DNA from: Hyphomicrobium sp.
GTDB taxonomy: Bacteria; Pseudomonadota; Alphaproteobacteria; Rhizobiales; Hyphomicrobiaceae
Reading direction: 5' to 3'
Length of the DNA: 50,446 bases
Assembly (NCBI GenBank): GCA_025458125.1
Contig: JALOTA010000010.1
Location: 1 to 50,446, forward strand
Shown: positions 29,099-36,769 of the stretch, one piece after another
Position numbering within the stretch: the first letter of the stretch is position 1
Layout: every line of letters begins with the position of its first letter
The notes under the pieces: generated by a model
Databases searched by the model: none
What the model was told of the DNA's origin: nothing
Seen by the model: only the letters and a program-made list of their open reading frames with translations
Translations under genes and position numbers: made by a program

Positions 29099-30232
29099 TC
29101 ACGGTGCCGGTTGGGCAACGGTCATCTCGTTACCGCGCCATGTAAACGAGCTGCCGGCCAGCCCCTGCAGCCAGATGACCGGTAACGCCAGATCCCTGAC
29201 CAGCCAGGCCGCAGGAGACCACCAGCTCATGTGCCAGCCGGCGCTGTGGGCCAATACAGCTTCCGCTGCAAGCCAGAGCGCGAGGACTGCGGCCCCGGCA
29301 ATCAACGGATCTTCTCCCAGAAGTGCCGCCGCGCCGGCGCTCGCCAGGACTGGAAACACGCTGCCAGCAAATAGTTCGGGAATATAGAAGGGCAGGAACG
29401 TCGCTCTTCTGAGCCGTGCCCAGCGGACCTGCCGGTCCCAGACCTGCCGCGCCGTCCGCGAACCCAGCGGCTGCGAGAACGGCCGGTCGACCAGTCTCAC
29501 CCGTTGCCCCCGGCCGCGCACGATCTTCGTCGCCGCCGCATCTTCGGCGATTTCCAGGGCCAGAGCCCCGATCCCGCCCGCGGCATCGAGATCGTCTTTC
29601 CTCCAGAGCATGGATTTACCCTGGGCGAATCCGAATCCGGCTGCGTCCGCCGAAAGCTGCCAGCGCGCCTGATAGGTGTTGAGAAAGGCACATTCCAGTT
29701 CAGCCGAAAAACCGCGCGGCTGGCTGCCGACCGGTGGCGAGCACACCAGCCCAATTCCACGCTCGGCACAGCCGAGCATCTCTTCAACATAGGTATTCGG
29801 CATCAGCACATTGCTGTCCGCCATGATGACCCAGGGCGTGGCCGCCGCTTTCCAACCCTTCAACAGGTTGTTCAACTTCGGATTGGCGCAGATGCGATCG
29901 TCACCGATGAGAAGCCTGGCGGGAACACCCGGATATGCGGCGATCAGCGAGCGGATCAGCGGAACGACCGGATCCTGCTCCCGGGCGCAGCAGAAGATGA
30001 TCTCAACGCGCGGACAGGTCAGCTCGAAGGTGGACCGGAGCGTCATCTCCTCGAACGGATCGACGCCACACACGGGCCGGATGATGGTCACCCCCTGGTC
30101 CGCCGAGCCAACGACGCCCGGCTTCGTGCGAGGCGGCTTACGGACCTTAATGATCGAAATACTTGCTGTGACCAGATGAAGAGCCGTTACGAGCCCTGCG
30201 AAGATCATGAGAACCAGCGCGATCCAGTCCAT
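29099..30232 (-). CDS. GT21-like processive lipid glycosyltransferase (Pgt-like)
   Basis: This 377-residue membrane glycosyltransferase resembles the ceramide glucosyltransferase family GT21. It has an N-terminal anchor (IALVLMIFAGLVTALHLV), a GT-A core with D1 ADSN (about residue 138), D3 in EIAEDAA, the RQVRWARLRR motif of the (Q/R)xxRW type, and two or three C-terminal membrane helices. Bacterial GT21 enzymes of Agrobacterium and Mesorhizobium add hexoses to diacylglycerol or ceramide. Gene context (40 bases after btaB in a diacylglycerol-remodelling operon) favours diacylglycerol glycolipids. HpnI, a related hopanoid glycosyltransferase, is a less likely alternative because no hopanoid genes are near. 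Confidence 0.72.
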   Translation of the reverse strand: MDWIALVLMIFAGLVTALHLVTASISIIKVRKPPRTKPGVVGSADQGVTIIRPVCGVDPFEEMTLRSTFELTCPRVEIIFCCAREQDPVVPLIRSLIAAYPGVPARLLIGDDRICANPKLNNLLKGWKAAATPWVIMADSNVLMPNTYVEEMLGCAERGIGLVCSPPVGSQPRGFSAELECAFLNTYQARWQLSADAAGFGFAQGKSMLWRKDDLDAAGGIGALALEIAEDAAATKIVRGRGQRVRLVDRPFSQPLGSRTARQVWDRQVRWARLRRATFLPFYIPELFAGSVFPVLASAGAAALLGEDPLIAGAAVLALWLAAEAVLAHSAGWHMSWWSPAAWLVRDLALPVIWLQGLAGSSFTWRGNEMTVAQPAP

Positions 30233-30272
30233 GGCTTGTTGTTCCCGAAGCGGCTTTCGACATGCGGTCCTG

Positions 30273-30944
30273 TCAGGTTTGTCCCGGTGTCCGGCTCAGA
30301 ACCGCGTAGTCCGTGTAACCGCGGTGAAGACGTCGGAAGGTCAGCGACAATCCCTGCTCTGCGCACACGCGTTCACAAGTCTGCTCCAGGTCACCCCGTG
30401 GCGTGACCGTGTAGTGCTGAAGAAACCGGAAGAAAGCCGCTTTGAACGAGCTGGGCAGTCTCTCACACTGGCCGAAATCGGCGATGTGCAGCCGGCCGCC
30501 CGGCGCCAGATGCGCGACGCCTGCCGAAAGGGCATCGCGCCAACCCGGTATCATGGAAAGGGCATAGGAGAAGAACACGCGATCGAACTCGGCGGCACCG
30601 AACGCCTGCCGTCCCGAGAAAGCGGTCGCGTCGGCCTGCGCGACGTGAATTCTGCCAGCTAAGCCATGCCGTTTCACGGACGCACGCGCGGTGTCCAGCA
30701 TCGCGTTCGACACATCGATCCCGAACACTTCGGCTTCAGGATAACGCCCGGCAATGCGGATGAGATTCCATGCCGTACCGCAACCGATCTCCAGTACCTT
30801 CTCACCCGGCCCCGGTTTGAGGTCCTCGATCAGATGCTTGCGGCCGATCAGATAGTGGGTGCGGGTCAGGTCGTAGATGAAGCGCTGGTACCGGTAGTGC
30901 CGGTCCATGCGCTCGGCATCGGACAGGAATGTTCCGGTCATCAT
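30273..30944 (-). CDS. btaB: BtaB, betaine-lipid N-methyltransferase
   Basis: This 223-residue class I methyltransferase has the SAM-binding motif VLEIGCGTAWNLIRIA (about residues 47-62) and the acidic FGIDVSNAML strand end. BtaB methylates the amino group of diacylglyceryl-homoserine three times to give the phosphorus-free betaine lipid DGTS. The ATG at 30944 (or 30941) overlaps the btaA stop codon, so translation is coupled to btaA. The longer frame was rejected because it lies inside btaA. Confidence 0.9.
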   Translation of the reverse strand: MMTGTFLSDAERMDRHYRYQRFIYDLTRTHYLIGRKHLIEDLKPGPGEKVLEIGCGTAWNLIRIAGRYPEAEVFGIDVSNAMLDTARASVKRHGLAGRIHVAQADATAFSGRQAFGAAEFDRVFFSYALSMIPGWRDALSAGVAHLAPGGRLHIADFGQCERLPSSFKAAFFRFLQHYTVTPRGDLEQTCERVCAEQGLSLTFRRLHRGYTDYAVLSRTPGQT

Positions 30945-32200
30945 CCGTTGTCCCTCAGCACATAGAGGTGGAAGCCTCCATAAACGGCCGACCGGTCCTG
31001 CGTCGTCCATGCACGCGATGCGGCCTCCTCGTATCGCCAGCGGCCGAGAATGGCGTCGGGGATGCGGCCGGGCAGGATGGTCGCCTCACCCGCCGTGCGG
31101 AAGATGACGCGCGCACCCGGGCGGGCGGTGCGCGTGATTTCAGTCCACAACTGCGTCAGCGTCTCGTCGTTCATCCAGTCCTGGGCGTCCAGAAGAACGA
31201 ACCGGTCCACATGAGCCGCCGGCCAGCCGGCGAGTTGGTCCGTGAAGGAAATGTTGCGCACCTGAATGCGGTGAGCACGGTCGCGGATGGTTTCGAAGTG
31301 AGCCCGTTCCAGATACGGCGGCAGGGGCGCATCCTCCCGCGGTCCATACCCCCGGGCAAAGGCCTGCCAGGCGAAGTAGTTGTCCTTGAGATCGAAATCG
31401 CACGCGAGACGGCTCAGCCGCTCTTCGACGACCTCATGCATGGCCCGTCCACCGGCGAGAGCATCGTATTGGGCCGGGGGAATTCCCAAACCGAAAAGCG
31501 AAGCCCGGTGATTGAGAACAGCGCGCACAAACCGCTTCTGGAACAGTGGTTTCAGTTCCACTTCATAGACCGCGCGCTGTTCCTTAAGCGAACGCGACCG
31601 CATCAACTTGCGCGGATCGCGGCCATAGAGCTTGGCTGCCATATGGCCGGCCGCAATGAAGCGGCCGAGAAGGCCATATCGATGAAAACCGTTGGTGAAG
31701 TAAGTGATGCGGCGGCGGCCGAAGAAGTCACGCCCGTTCCAGAAGGCGCGCGACGCTGGATCGAGGCGACCGGCGATGTGCCGATCATAGAGCTCCGCGT
31801 TTGCCCGGCCCCCGGCTACGCCGAGAAGCGAATAGAACGACTCATAGTCCGGGAGGTGCTGGGCCGCCGCGATCTTCAACCGGTTCAACGCAACATGCGA
31901 CGCATTAAGATCGACAGCTACGATCTCTGCCGGGTTCGCCGTCAGATAGGACAGCGCATTACAGCCGCCCGACGCGATGGTCATGATGCGATGCGTCGGC
32001 TCGACCTGCATGGCTCTGAGGTCGACCACAGGGTCTTCCCAGATCTGCGGGTAGACGAGATTGGAGAAGGCGAACGTGAACACGCGTTCGTTGATGCCGG
32101 CACGAGAAAAGACGCTGTTCCGCTTGACCGCAGCCCCGACAAGCGTGCCGCTGCGGCGGCGAGCGGCGATCTGGGCCGTTTCGGCATGATCGATATTCAT
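30941..32200 (-). CDS. btaA: BtaA, diacylglycerol 3-amino-3-carboxypropyl transferase
   Basis: BtaA transfers the 3-amino-3-carboxypropyl group of S-adenosylmethionine to diacylglycerol, giving diacylglyceryl-homoserine. The 419-residue protein has the DUF3419 pattern: FTFAFSNLVYPQIWEDP (about residues 37-53), the SAM pocket IMTIASGGCNALSYL and IVAVDLNASHVAL, and the C-terminal VLLDAQDWM and ARVIFRTAGE. The start at 32200 follows a strong GGGGGAG site and overlaps the stop of the upstream glycosyltransferase (ATGA). The btaA-btaB pair is complete. Confidence 0.93.
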   Translation of the reverse strand: MNIDHAETAQIAARRRSGTLVGAAVKRNSVFSRAGINERVFTFAFSNLVYPQIWEDPVVDLRAMQVEPTHRIMTIASGGCNALSYLTANPAEIVAVDLNASHVALNRLKIAAAQHLPDYESFYSLLGVAGGRANAELYDRHIAGRLDPASRAFWNGRDFFGRRRITYFTNGFHRYGLLGRFIAAGHMAAKLYGRDPRKLMRSRSLKEQRAVYEVELKPLFQKRFVRAVLNHRASLFGLGIPPAQYDALAGGRAMHEVVEERLSRLACDFDLKDNYFAWQAFARGYGPREDAPLPPYLERAHFETIRDRAHRIQVRNISFTDQLAGWPAAHVDRFVLLDAQDWMNDETLTQLWTEITRTARPGARVIFRTAGEATILPGRIPDAILGRWRYEEAASRAWTTQDRSAVYGGFHLYVLRDNG

Positions 32201-33288
32201 GGTCTCCCCCTGGCGGCTGCGCCGCTCGTGATTTCGCCACGCGCAATCCGGCCGGAACCGGCCACAACGGCCGGCTTTGCCGTGGCCGCAGAGCGGGCGT
32301 GACGGATATTGGCAAGGAACATTTCGGCCGCGCGGCGCCACGTGAAGCGCAGCGCACTTTCCCGCACGCTCGACCGGTCGAGCGTCAGCGCACGCCGGGC
32401 GGCAGTGGCAAGGTCGAGATCGAGAATGCCGCTGATCCCATCCTCCACGACGTCGGCAGGGCCGGTCACGGGATAGGCTGCAACGGGAACCCCGCTAGCC
32501 ATGGCTTCCAGCAGGACCAGACCGAACGTATCCGTCCGGCTCGGAAACACGAACACATCGGCTGAAGCAAAGTGCCGGGCGAGATCGTCCCCCGTGCGCC
32601 GTCCCGCGAAATGCACGCTGGGATAACGGCGGGCGAGATTATCGAGGTGCGGCCCATCGCCGACGACCACCTTTAGCCCCGGCAACTCAGCCGAGAGGAA
32701 GGCTTCGATGTTCTTTTCAACCGACACCCGCCCGACGTAAAGAAACACGGGGCCACCATCACCGAAGAGGCGGTCCTGTCGCGGAAAGAACTCGTCCGTG
32801 TCGACACCGCGCGTCCACGCCTGGACCTTGCGAAAACCATGTCGCGCAAGTTCACGACGGAGCGAGGGCGCGGCCACCATTGTACCGGCTCCCGCATTGT
32901 GGAAATGCCGGAGCGCCGCGTAGACGGGCGCGCGTGGAAACCCGAAGTGGTGAGCCGCATATTCGGGAAACCGCGTGTGAAAACTCGTCGTGAACGGCAC
33001 ACCGCGCCGCAGGCAAGCGTTGCGCACCATCCACCCGACCGGACCTTCGGTTGCGATGTGAATATGATCAGCCTTGGCGGCCGCGATCTGACGCTCGCAC
33101 GTCGTTCGGCTGGGACAAGCCAGCCGAATTTCGGGATAACCCGGCATCCGAACGCTCTGGAACGCTTCCGGCGTCAGAAACGAAATGCTGACGCCAAGGC
33201 GGGGCAATTCTTCCGAAAGCCGCCGGTAAGTCGTCACGACACCGTTGACTTGAGGTGCCGACGCGTCTGTGGCGACCAGAATTCTCAT
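32197..33288 (-). CDS. Agt-like GT4 diacylglycerol glycosyltransferase
   Basis: This 363-residue GT-B enzyme of family GT4 begins MRILVATDASAPQVNGVV, has VGRVSVEKNIEAFL at the domain linker (about residues 189-202), and a sugar-nucleotide site VFVFPSRTDTFGLVLLEAMA (the EX7E-type motif, about 248-267). It starts immediately after the stop of the PlcP-like gene and overlaps btaA. In many alphaproteobacteria a GT4 next to plcP is Agt, which makes glucosyl- and glucuronosyl-diacylglycerol from the diacylglycerol PlcP releases. The position here is the same, which supports the specific call over a generic GT4. Confidence 0.8.
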   Translation of the reverse strand: MRILVATDASAPQVNGVVTTYRRLSEELPRLGVSISFLTPEAFQSVRMPGYPEIRLACPSRTTCERQIAAAKADHIHIATEGPVGWMVRNACLRRGVPFTTSFHTRFPEYAAHHFGFPRAPVYAALRHFHNAGAGTMVAAPSLRRELARHGFRKVQAWTRGVDTDEFFPRQDRLFGDGGPVFLYVGRVSVEKNIEAFLSAELPGLKVVVGDGPHLDNLARRYPSVHFAGRRTGDDLARHFASADVFVFPSRTDTFGLVLLEAMASGVPVAAYPVTGPADVVEDGISGILDLDLATAARRALTLDRSSVRESALRFTWRRAAEMFLANIRHARSAATAKPAVVAGSGRIARGEITSGAAARGRP

Positions 33289-34077
33289 TCAGGCTGCCGC
33301 CGCCAGGTCGTCATGGCGCTCTGAAGAGCGGGAACCGGACTTCGCACCCTGGTGCCCCCAGTGCACGACCTTCAATTCGCCGCTATGCGACTCGACGATC
33401 GCCGTCGCGCTTTCCACCCAATCACCGCAGTTGAGATAGTGAACACCATCGATATTCCGGTCGGCGGCATGATGGATGTGGCCGCAGATGATGCCGTCGA
33501 CGTTGTTCCGGCGGGCCACGTCGGCCAGCGCGATTTCATAATCCCCGATGAAGTTGACCGCGGTCTTCACCCGGCTCTTCAGATAGCTGGAGAGCGACCA
33601 GTACCCCAGGCCAAACTTGCGCCTGAGCCAGTTCAGCGGGCGGTTCGACCAAAGCGCGAGCTCGTAGGACCGGTCCCCCAGAACGGCGAGCCACCGGGCA
33701 TAGCGCACGACGACATCGAATTCATCGCCATGCATGACGATGTATTTCTTGCCGGCGGCGGACTCGAACAGGGCATCACGCCGCAATTCGATCTCACCGA
33801 AGTTGAAGCCGCAGTACTCCCGCAGTGCCTCGTCGTGGTTACCGGGAATGTAGATGATGCGCGATCCCTTGCGTGACTTGCGCAGGAGCTTCTGAATCAC
33901 GTCGTTGTGCGATTGCTCCCAGGCCGGGCCGCGGCGAACCTTCCAGAAATCAATGATGTCGCCAACCAGATAGTAGCAGTCGGCCTCCGTGCGTTTCAGG
34001 AAGTCCAGGAGAGCCGCGGTCTGGGCGGCGCGCGTTCCAAGATGAACGTCGGATATGAAGATCGTGCGGTAGCTCAT
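33289..34077 (-). CDS. plcP: PlcP-like metallophosphoesterase (LpxH-related fold)
   Basis: This 262-residue calcineurin-like phosphoesterase has all metal-binding motifs: SDVHLG (about residues 9-14), VGDIIDFW (about 38), PGNHD (about 78), MHGDEFD (about 115) and CGHIHHA (about 196). Such proteins are often labelled UDP-2,3-diacylglucosamine diphosphatase, but the subgroup encoded beside agt and bta genes is PlcP, a phospholipase C that removes phosphocholine and similar headgroups under phosphate limitation, releasing diacylglycerol. The ATG at 34077 is preferred to an upstream TTG. It is the first gene of a five-gene minus-strand operon, with a Pho-box-like site about 75 bases upstream. Confidence 0.8.
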   Translation of the reverse strand: MSYRTIFISDVHLGTRAAQTAALLDFLKRTEADCYYLVGDIIDFWKVRRGPAWEQSHNDVIQKLLRKSRKGSRIIYIPGNHDEALREYCGFNFGEIELRRDALFESAAGKKYIVMHGDEFDVVVRYARWLAVLGDRSYELALWSNRPLNWLRRKFGLGYWSLSSYLKSRVKTAVNFIGDYEIALADVARRNNVDGIICGHIHHAADRNIDGVHYLNCGDWVESATAIVESHSGELKVVHWGHQGAKSGSRSSERHDDLAAAA

Positions 34078-34152
34078 GTCTGGCCGAGGATCGGTCAATG
34101 TCGCCTCGAATCTGTCGCCCTTAACGATTTGGCCGGAGATAGCCAAATCTGT

Positions 34153-34170
34153 GTTTCAGGCATGTGACAG
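34153..34170 (-). promoter_or_regulatory. Possible Pho box upstream of plcP
   Basis: Read on the minus strand, the site is CTGTCACATGCCTGAAAC. Compared with the Pho box consensus (two CTGTCAT heptamers separated by four bases), the first repeat matches 6 of 7 positions and the second 4 of 7. The spacing is exact. It lies about 75 bases before the plcP start, a normal distance for PhoB control. Support is positional plus a partial match. Confidence 0.5.
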
Positions 34171-34354
34171 AGCCGGCAGCCTTGACCGATGTATGCTGAT
34201 CGGCGCCCGGACCGCGGGCGTCGTGTTCGATCAGAACGGTTAAAGCGGCGAAAATCGAAAGCGAGGGTATCTGCATTCAGTCGCGCGGCATGTTCCAAGT
34301 GGCCGGAAAGCCGTGCAGAATGGACACTTGAAATTGGAGAAGGGAACGCGCCAA

Positions 34355-34531
34355 ATGAAGGCTCTACTTAGTCTCGTCGTTATCGCACTCGGCGCCATTC
34401 TGGCCTACGCGGCAATCCAGTCGCCCGACGGGATCGCCTGGTTCCACCTTCTTGGCATGGGACTGAGCGTGGTGGCGCTCATCCTGATCTGGCTATTACC
34501 CAGCTGGCAACCGAAGCAGCCGCCTCCCTGA
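34355..34531 (+). CDS. Small hydrophobic membrane protein
   Basis: The product is 58 residues with two hydrophobic helices (about residues 2-20 and 30-50) separated by QSPDGIAWFHLL, and a short Pro/Gln-rich tail. It is divergent from the plcP operon. The start at 34355 was taken because the longer frame adds a polar stretch with no features. No family was recognised. Confidence 0.55.
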   Translation: MKALLSLVVIALGAILAYAAIQSPDGIAWFHLLGMGLSVVALILIWLLPSWQPKQPPP

Positions 34532-34583
34532 CGGGCGCTCCTCACAAGGCCGCAGGCATCCGCGGCACACCCGCGAGGGGCCA

Positions 34584-35183
34584 TCAGAGCATGCGATAGG
34601 CGTCGAGAATGAACTCGATACCCAAAGCCGTCTGAAGCACGCCAAAAACGGCGCCAAGGAGTTGCAGGGGCGTCGGGCCGATCGCGCCGATGATCGTTTT
34701 GGCATAACGCATCGCGAGCCAGTTGATCGCCAGCACCACCATGCCCAGCCCGAAGATGAGCAGCTTATTGCCGGTCCCTGGAACCGCAGCAGAGAAAATG
34801 ATGGGCAGCGCGACTGCAATCGGTGGAAAAAGCCCCGGAAAAGCGAGATCAGCAGCGCGAATTTTCTCGGCGTTCAGAACATGCGGGGCGGTGGCCTGAC
34901 TACCGATCATGGCATGCAGGGACAGCACCGTGAGAACGATCCCCGCCGCCATGATGAGGGAAGGTATGCCGACACCCCAGCGGGCGAGCATCTGATCTCC
35001 GAGCATGAGCGCGACGGCGAAGGCGATTGCAACCAGTCCAACCGAGCGCGTCGCGAGCGCCCGCTTGTTGGCATCCTCGTCCCGTTCCTCGATTCTCGAG
35101 AAAACGGACATGGCCCGCACGGGTCCCATTGTCATGAAGAGGAGCCCGAACAGCGAGCCCCACGGAATTGATCCATCGCCCAT
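34584..35183 (-). CDS. MarC-family (UPF0056) membrane protein
   Basis: This 199-residue protein has about six hydrophobic segments in the MarC/UPF0056 pattern, including SLFGLLFMTMGPVRAMSVF near the N-terminus and a second half with PLAFPGLFPP-like spacing (LAFPGLFPPIAVALPIIFS). MarC was once linked to antibiotic resistance, but its role is unknown. The ATG at 35183 is preferred over the preceding GTG. It stands alone between a small membrane protein and a secreted protein. Confidence 0.7.
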   Translation of the reverse strand: MGDGSIPWGSLFGLLFMTMGPVRAMSVFSRIEERDEDANKRALATRSVGLVAIAFAVALMLGDQMLARWGVGIPSLIMAAGIVLTVLSLHAMIGSQATAPHVLNAEKIRAADLAFPGLFPPIAVALPIIFSAAVPGTGNKLLIFGLGMVVLAINWLAMRYAKTIIGAIGPTPLQLLGAVFGVLQTALGIEFILDAYRML

Positions 35184-35269
35184 CACGCACCAACCCCACC
35201 TTCAGAAGATTGACCGCTTTCGTGTTGCTTATAGAGCCGCAGTGTGGCTGAGCCGGTGCTGGGCCAGCG

Positions 35270-35905
35270 CTATTTGACAGCCATAATCTCTTCCAGGCTT
35301 GGGAATAGGGTTTTTCGGCATTTATCGAGACCGGCGAGCCGGTTCTCATAGTTCGACTGCGCGATTTTTAGATTGGCCTCCTTCTGGAAGACCGAGGCCA
35401 GAGGTTCGTCGCCCTGGCTGTTGAGCTGCCGGGCCCTCTCGAGCGCCTTCTCGGAGAACGCGGCCCAGCCGCGCCGGAAGGTTGCGTAGAGTTTCTCGAC
35501 AGGGATATCGAGACCGCCGAAGTGCTGCGCCATCTGGGTCATCGCCGCATATTCGGCACTGATGTACTCAAGGCTCTTCTCTGCCACGATGAGTTGCTTG
35601 CGATTCCAGGCGTCCTTAAGCTGCGCCACTTCAAGCTCGATCGGCGGTATCGCCCTTTTGCGTAGCAGTTCTTCCTTCTGTTCGAGAATCTTTTGGTCAC
35701 GCTCGAGTTCGGCCTTGACCGTATCCACATGAATACGGGCCATCATCGTCTGATATCCGTAGGATCGCCCGTAATCCACGAACATCATGACGGACAGCTG
35801 TCGATCGTTCATCGGCGTCTTTTCATCACCTGCGCGCAGCTGCACGACTGACAGCGCAGCGAACGCAACTCCGGCCAGCGCACTTGAGATGATTTTCCGA
35901 CGCAT
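35270..35905 (-). CDS. Secreted coiled-coil protein of unknown function
   Basis: This 211-residue protein has a signal peptide (MRRKIISSALAGVAFAALSV, cleaved near residue 25) and a mostly alpha-helical mature part. A coiled-coil-like stretch at about residues 63-90 (VKAELERDQKILEQKEELLR) and another near 150-190 suggest an elongated periplasmic helical hairpin, loosely like TolC or adaptor hairpins. A CRKTLF block lies near the end. The ATG follows AAGGGA by about 8 bases, and the leader contains a strong hairpin. No family was recognised. Confidence 0.7.
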   Translation of the reverse strand: MRRKIISSALAGVAFAALSVVQLRAGDEKTPMNDRQLSVMMFVDYGRSYGYQTMMARIHVDTVKAELERDQKILEQKEELLRKRAIPPIELEVAQLKDAWNRKQLIVAEKSLEYISAEYAAMTQMAQHFGGLDIPVEKLYATFRRGWAAFSEKALERARQLNSQGDEPLASVFQKEANLKIAQSNYENRLAGLDKCRKTLFPSLEEIMAVK

Positions 35906-35918
35906 TTTGGAATCCCTT

Positions 35919-35972
35919 AAAAAGCGAGCGAGTACTGCAACACCGCCCTCGGCTTCTTGCAGTACTCGCTCG
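35919..35972 (-). terminator. Terminator-like hairpin in the leader of the coiled-coil gene
   Basis: A perfect 16-base inverted repeat (CGAGCGAGTACTGCAA and its complement) encloses a 16-base loop. Read on the minus strand it is followed by CTTTTT. This is the form of an intrinsic terminator for the dehydrogenase genes upstream, but its T-run abuts the ribosome binding site of the next gene, leaving no room for a promoter after it. It may therefore act as an attenuator or leader structure. Confidence 0.7.
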
Positions 35973-36016
35973 AAACATCGTCAACGGGGTTCGCTGAACC
36001 GCACGGCAACCCCGTG

Positions 36017-36741
36017 CTATTCAGGCATAAGTCGTATGCGCTTGCCGCCGCCCGAAACCTGGATCGTCTGTCCGGATACCCACTGCGAAGCCGGCGAGGC
36101 GAGCCAGAGGAACGCGTTGGCGACATCTTCCGGGCGGCCCGCGGTGCCGGTCAGGTTGTCGGGATGCATCAAAGCTTCCTGCACCTTCGCGTCGAGGCCC
36201 GCATCCGCGTAAGCATCAGGTGATTGAGGGCGGCTTTTGCAGCGGAGTACGCGATGAAATCGAACGCGGGTTGCACGCCGACCAGCGAGCCCGAATTCGT
36301 GATGGTCGGATTTTTCGCCTTGAGAAGATGCGGACGGCAGGCCGCCGTCATCTGCATCGCCGAGATCGTGTTGAGCTTGTAGCTCTCGATCATGTCTTCC
36401 GCCGAAACGGCCAGAGGATCGTCATAGGCCCTTCCCCAGCCGACGTTGTTGACGAGCGTCGAGACACCGCCGAACTTCCCCACAGCTTCGGCAATACAGG
36501 CGTCGATGTCCGCCTTCTTCGTCACGTCGCATCCGATCCCGAGAACCTCGGCATCAGTTTCGCCCGCGATTTTCTTTGCCGTCTCCGCCGCCTTCTCCCC
36601 ATTGAGGTCTGCGATCAGCACTTTTGCGCCGGCCCCGGCGAACGAACGCGCAATAGCTTCCCCGATATTCTGCGCTCCACCGGTCACGATCGCCGAATGC
36701 CCGGTCATGCGGAATTCGGCGAAGGGATCGAACTTTGTCAT
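36017..36741 (-). pseudogene. Short-chain dehydrogenase, broken by a frameshifting deletion
   Basis: The first frame (36741 to about 36205) gives a normal SDR N-terminal two-thirds: cofactor motif TGGAQNIGEAIA, NNVGW, the serine in TNSGSLVG and the YSAAK catalytic pair. After HLMLT it runs out of family sequence and stops at 36169. The missing end resumes in another frame near 36214 (AYADAGLDAKV, RPEDVANAFLWLASPASQW, VSGQTIQVSGGG) and stops at 36017. The block between, which holds the usual RVNxxxPG motif, about 25-30 residues, is absent in every frame. So an internal deletion shifted the frame. A sequencing error alone could not remove the block. The gene lies 28 bases downstream of an intact SDR. 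Confidence 0.85.
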
Positions 36742-36769
36742 GGATCTGGCCCTTTGGTTGAAGATGAAA

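Noticed and set aside
33289..34077. Annotation as LpxH (UDP-2,3-diacylglucosamine diphosphatase)
   Set aside because: The fold matches, but there is no lipid A gene context and it heads an operon with agt- and bta-like genes. PlcP is the better reading, though only an alignment can settle it.
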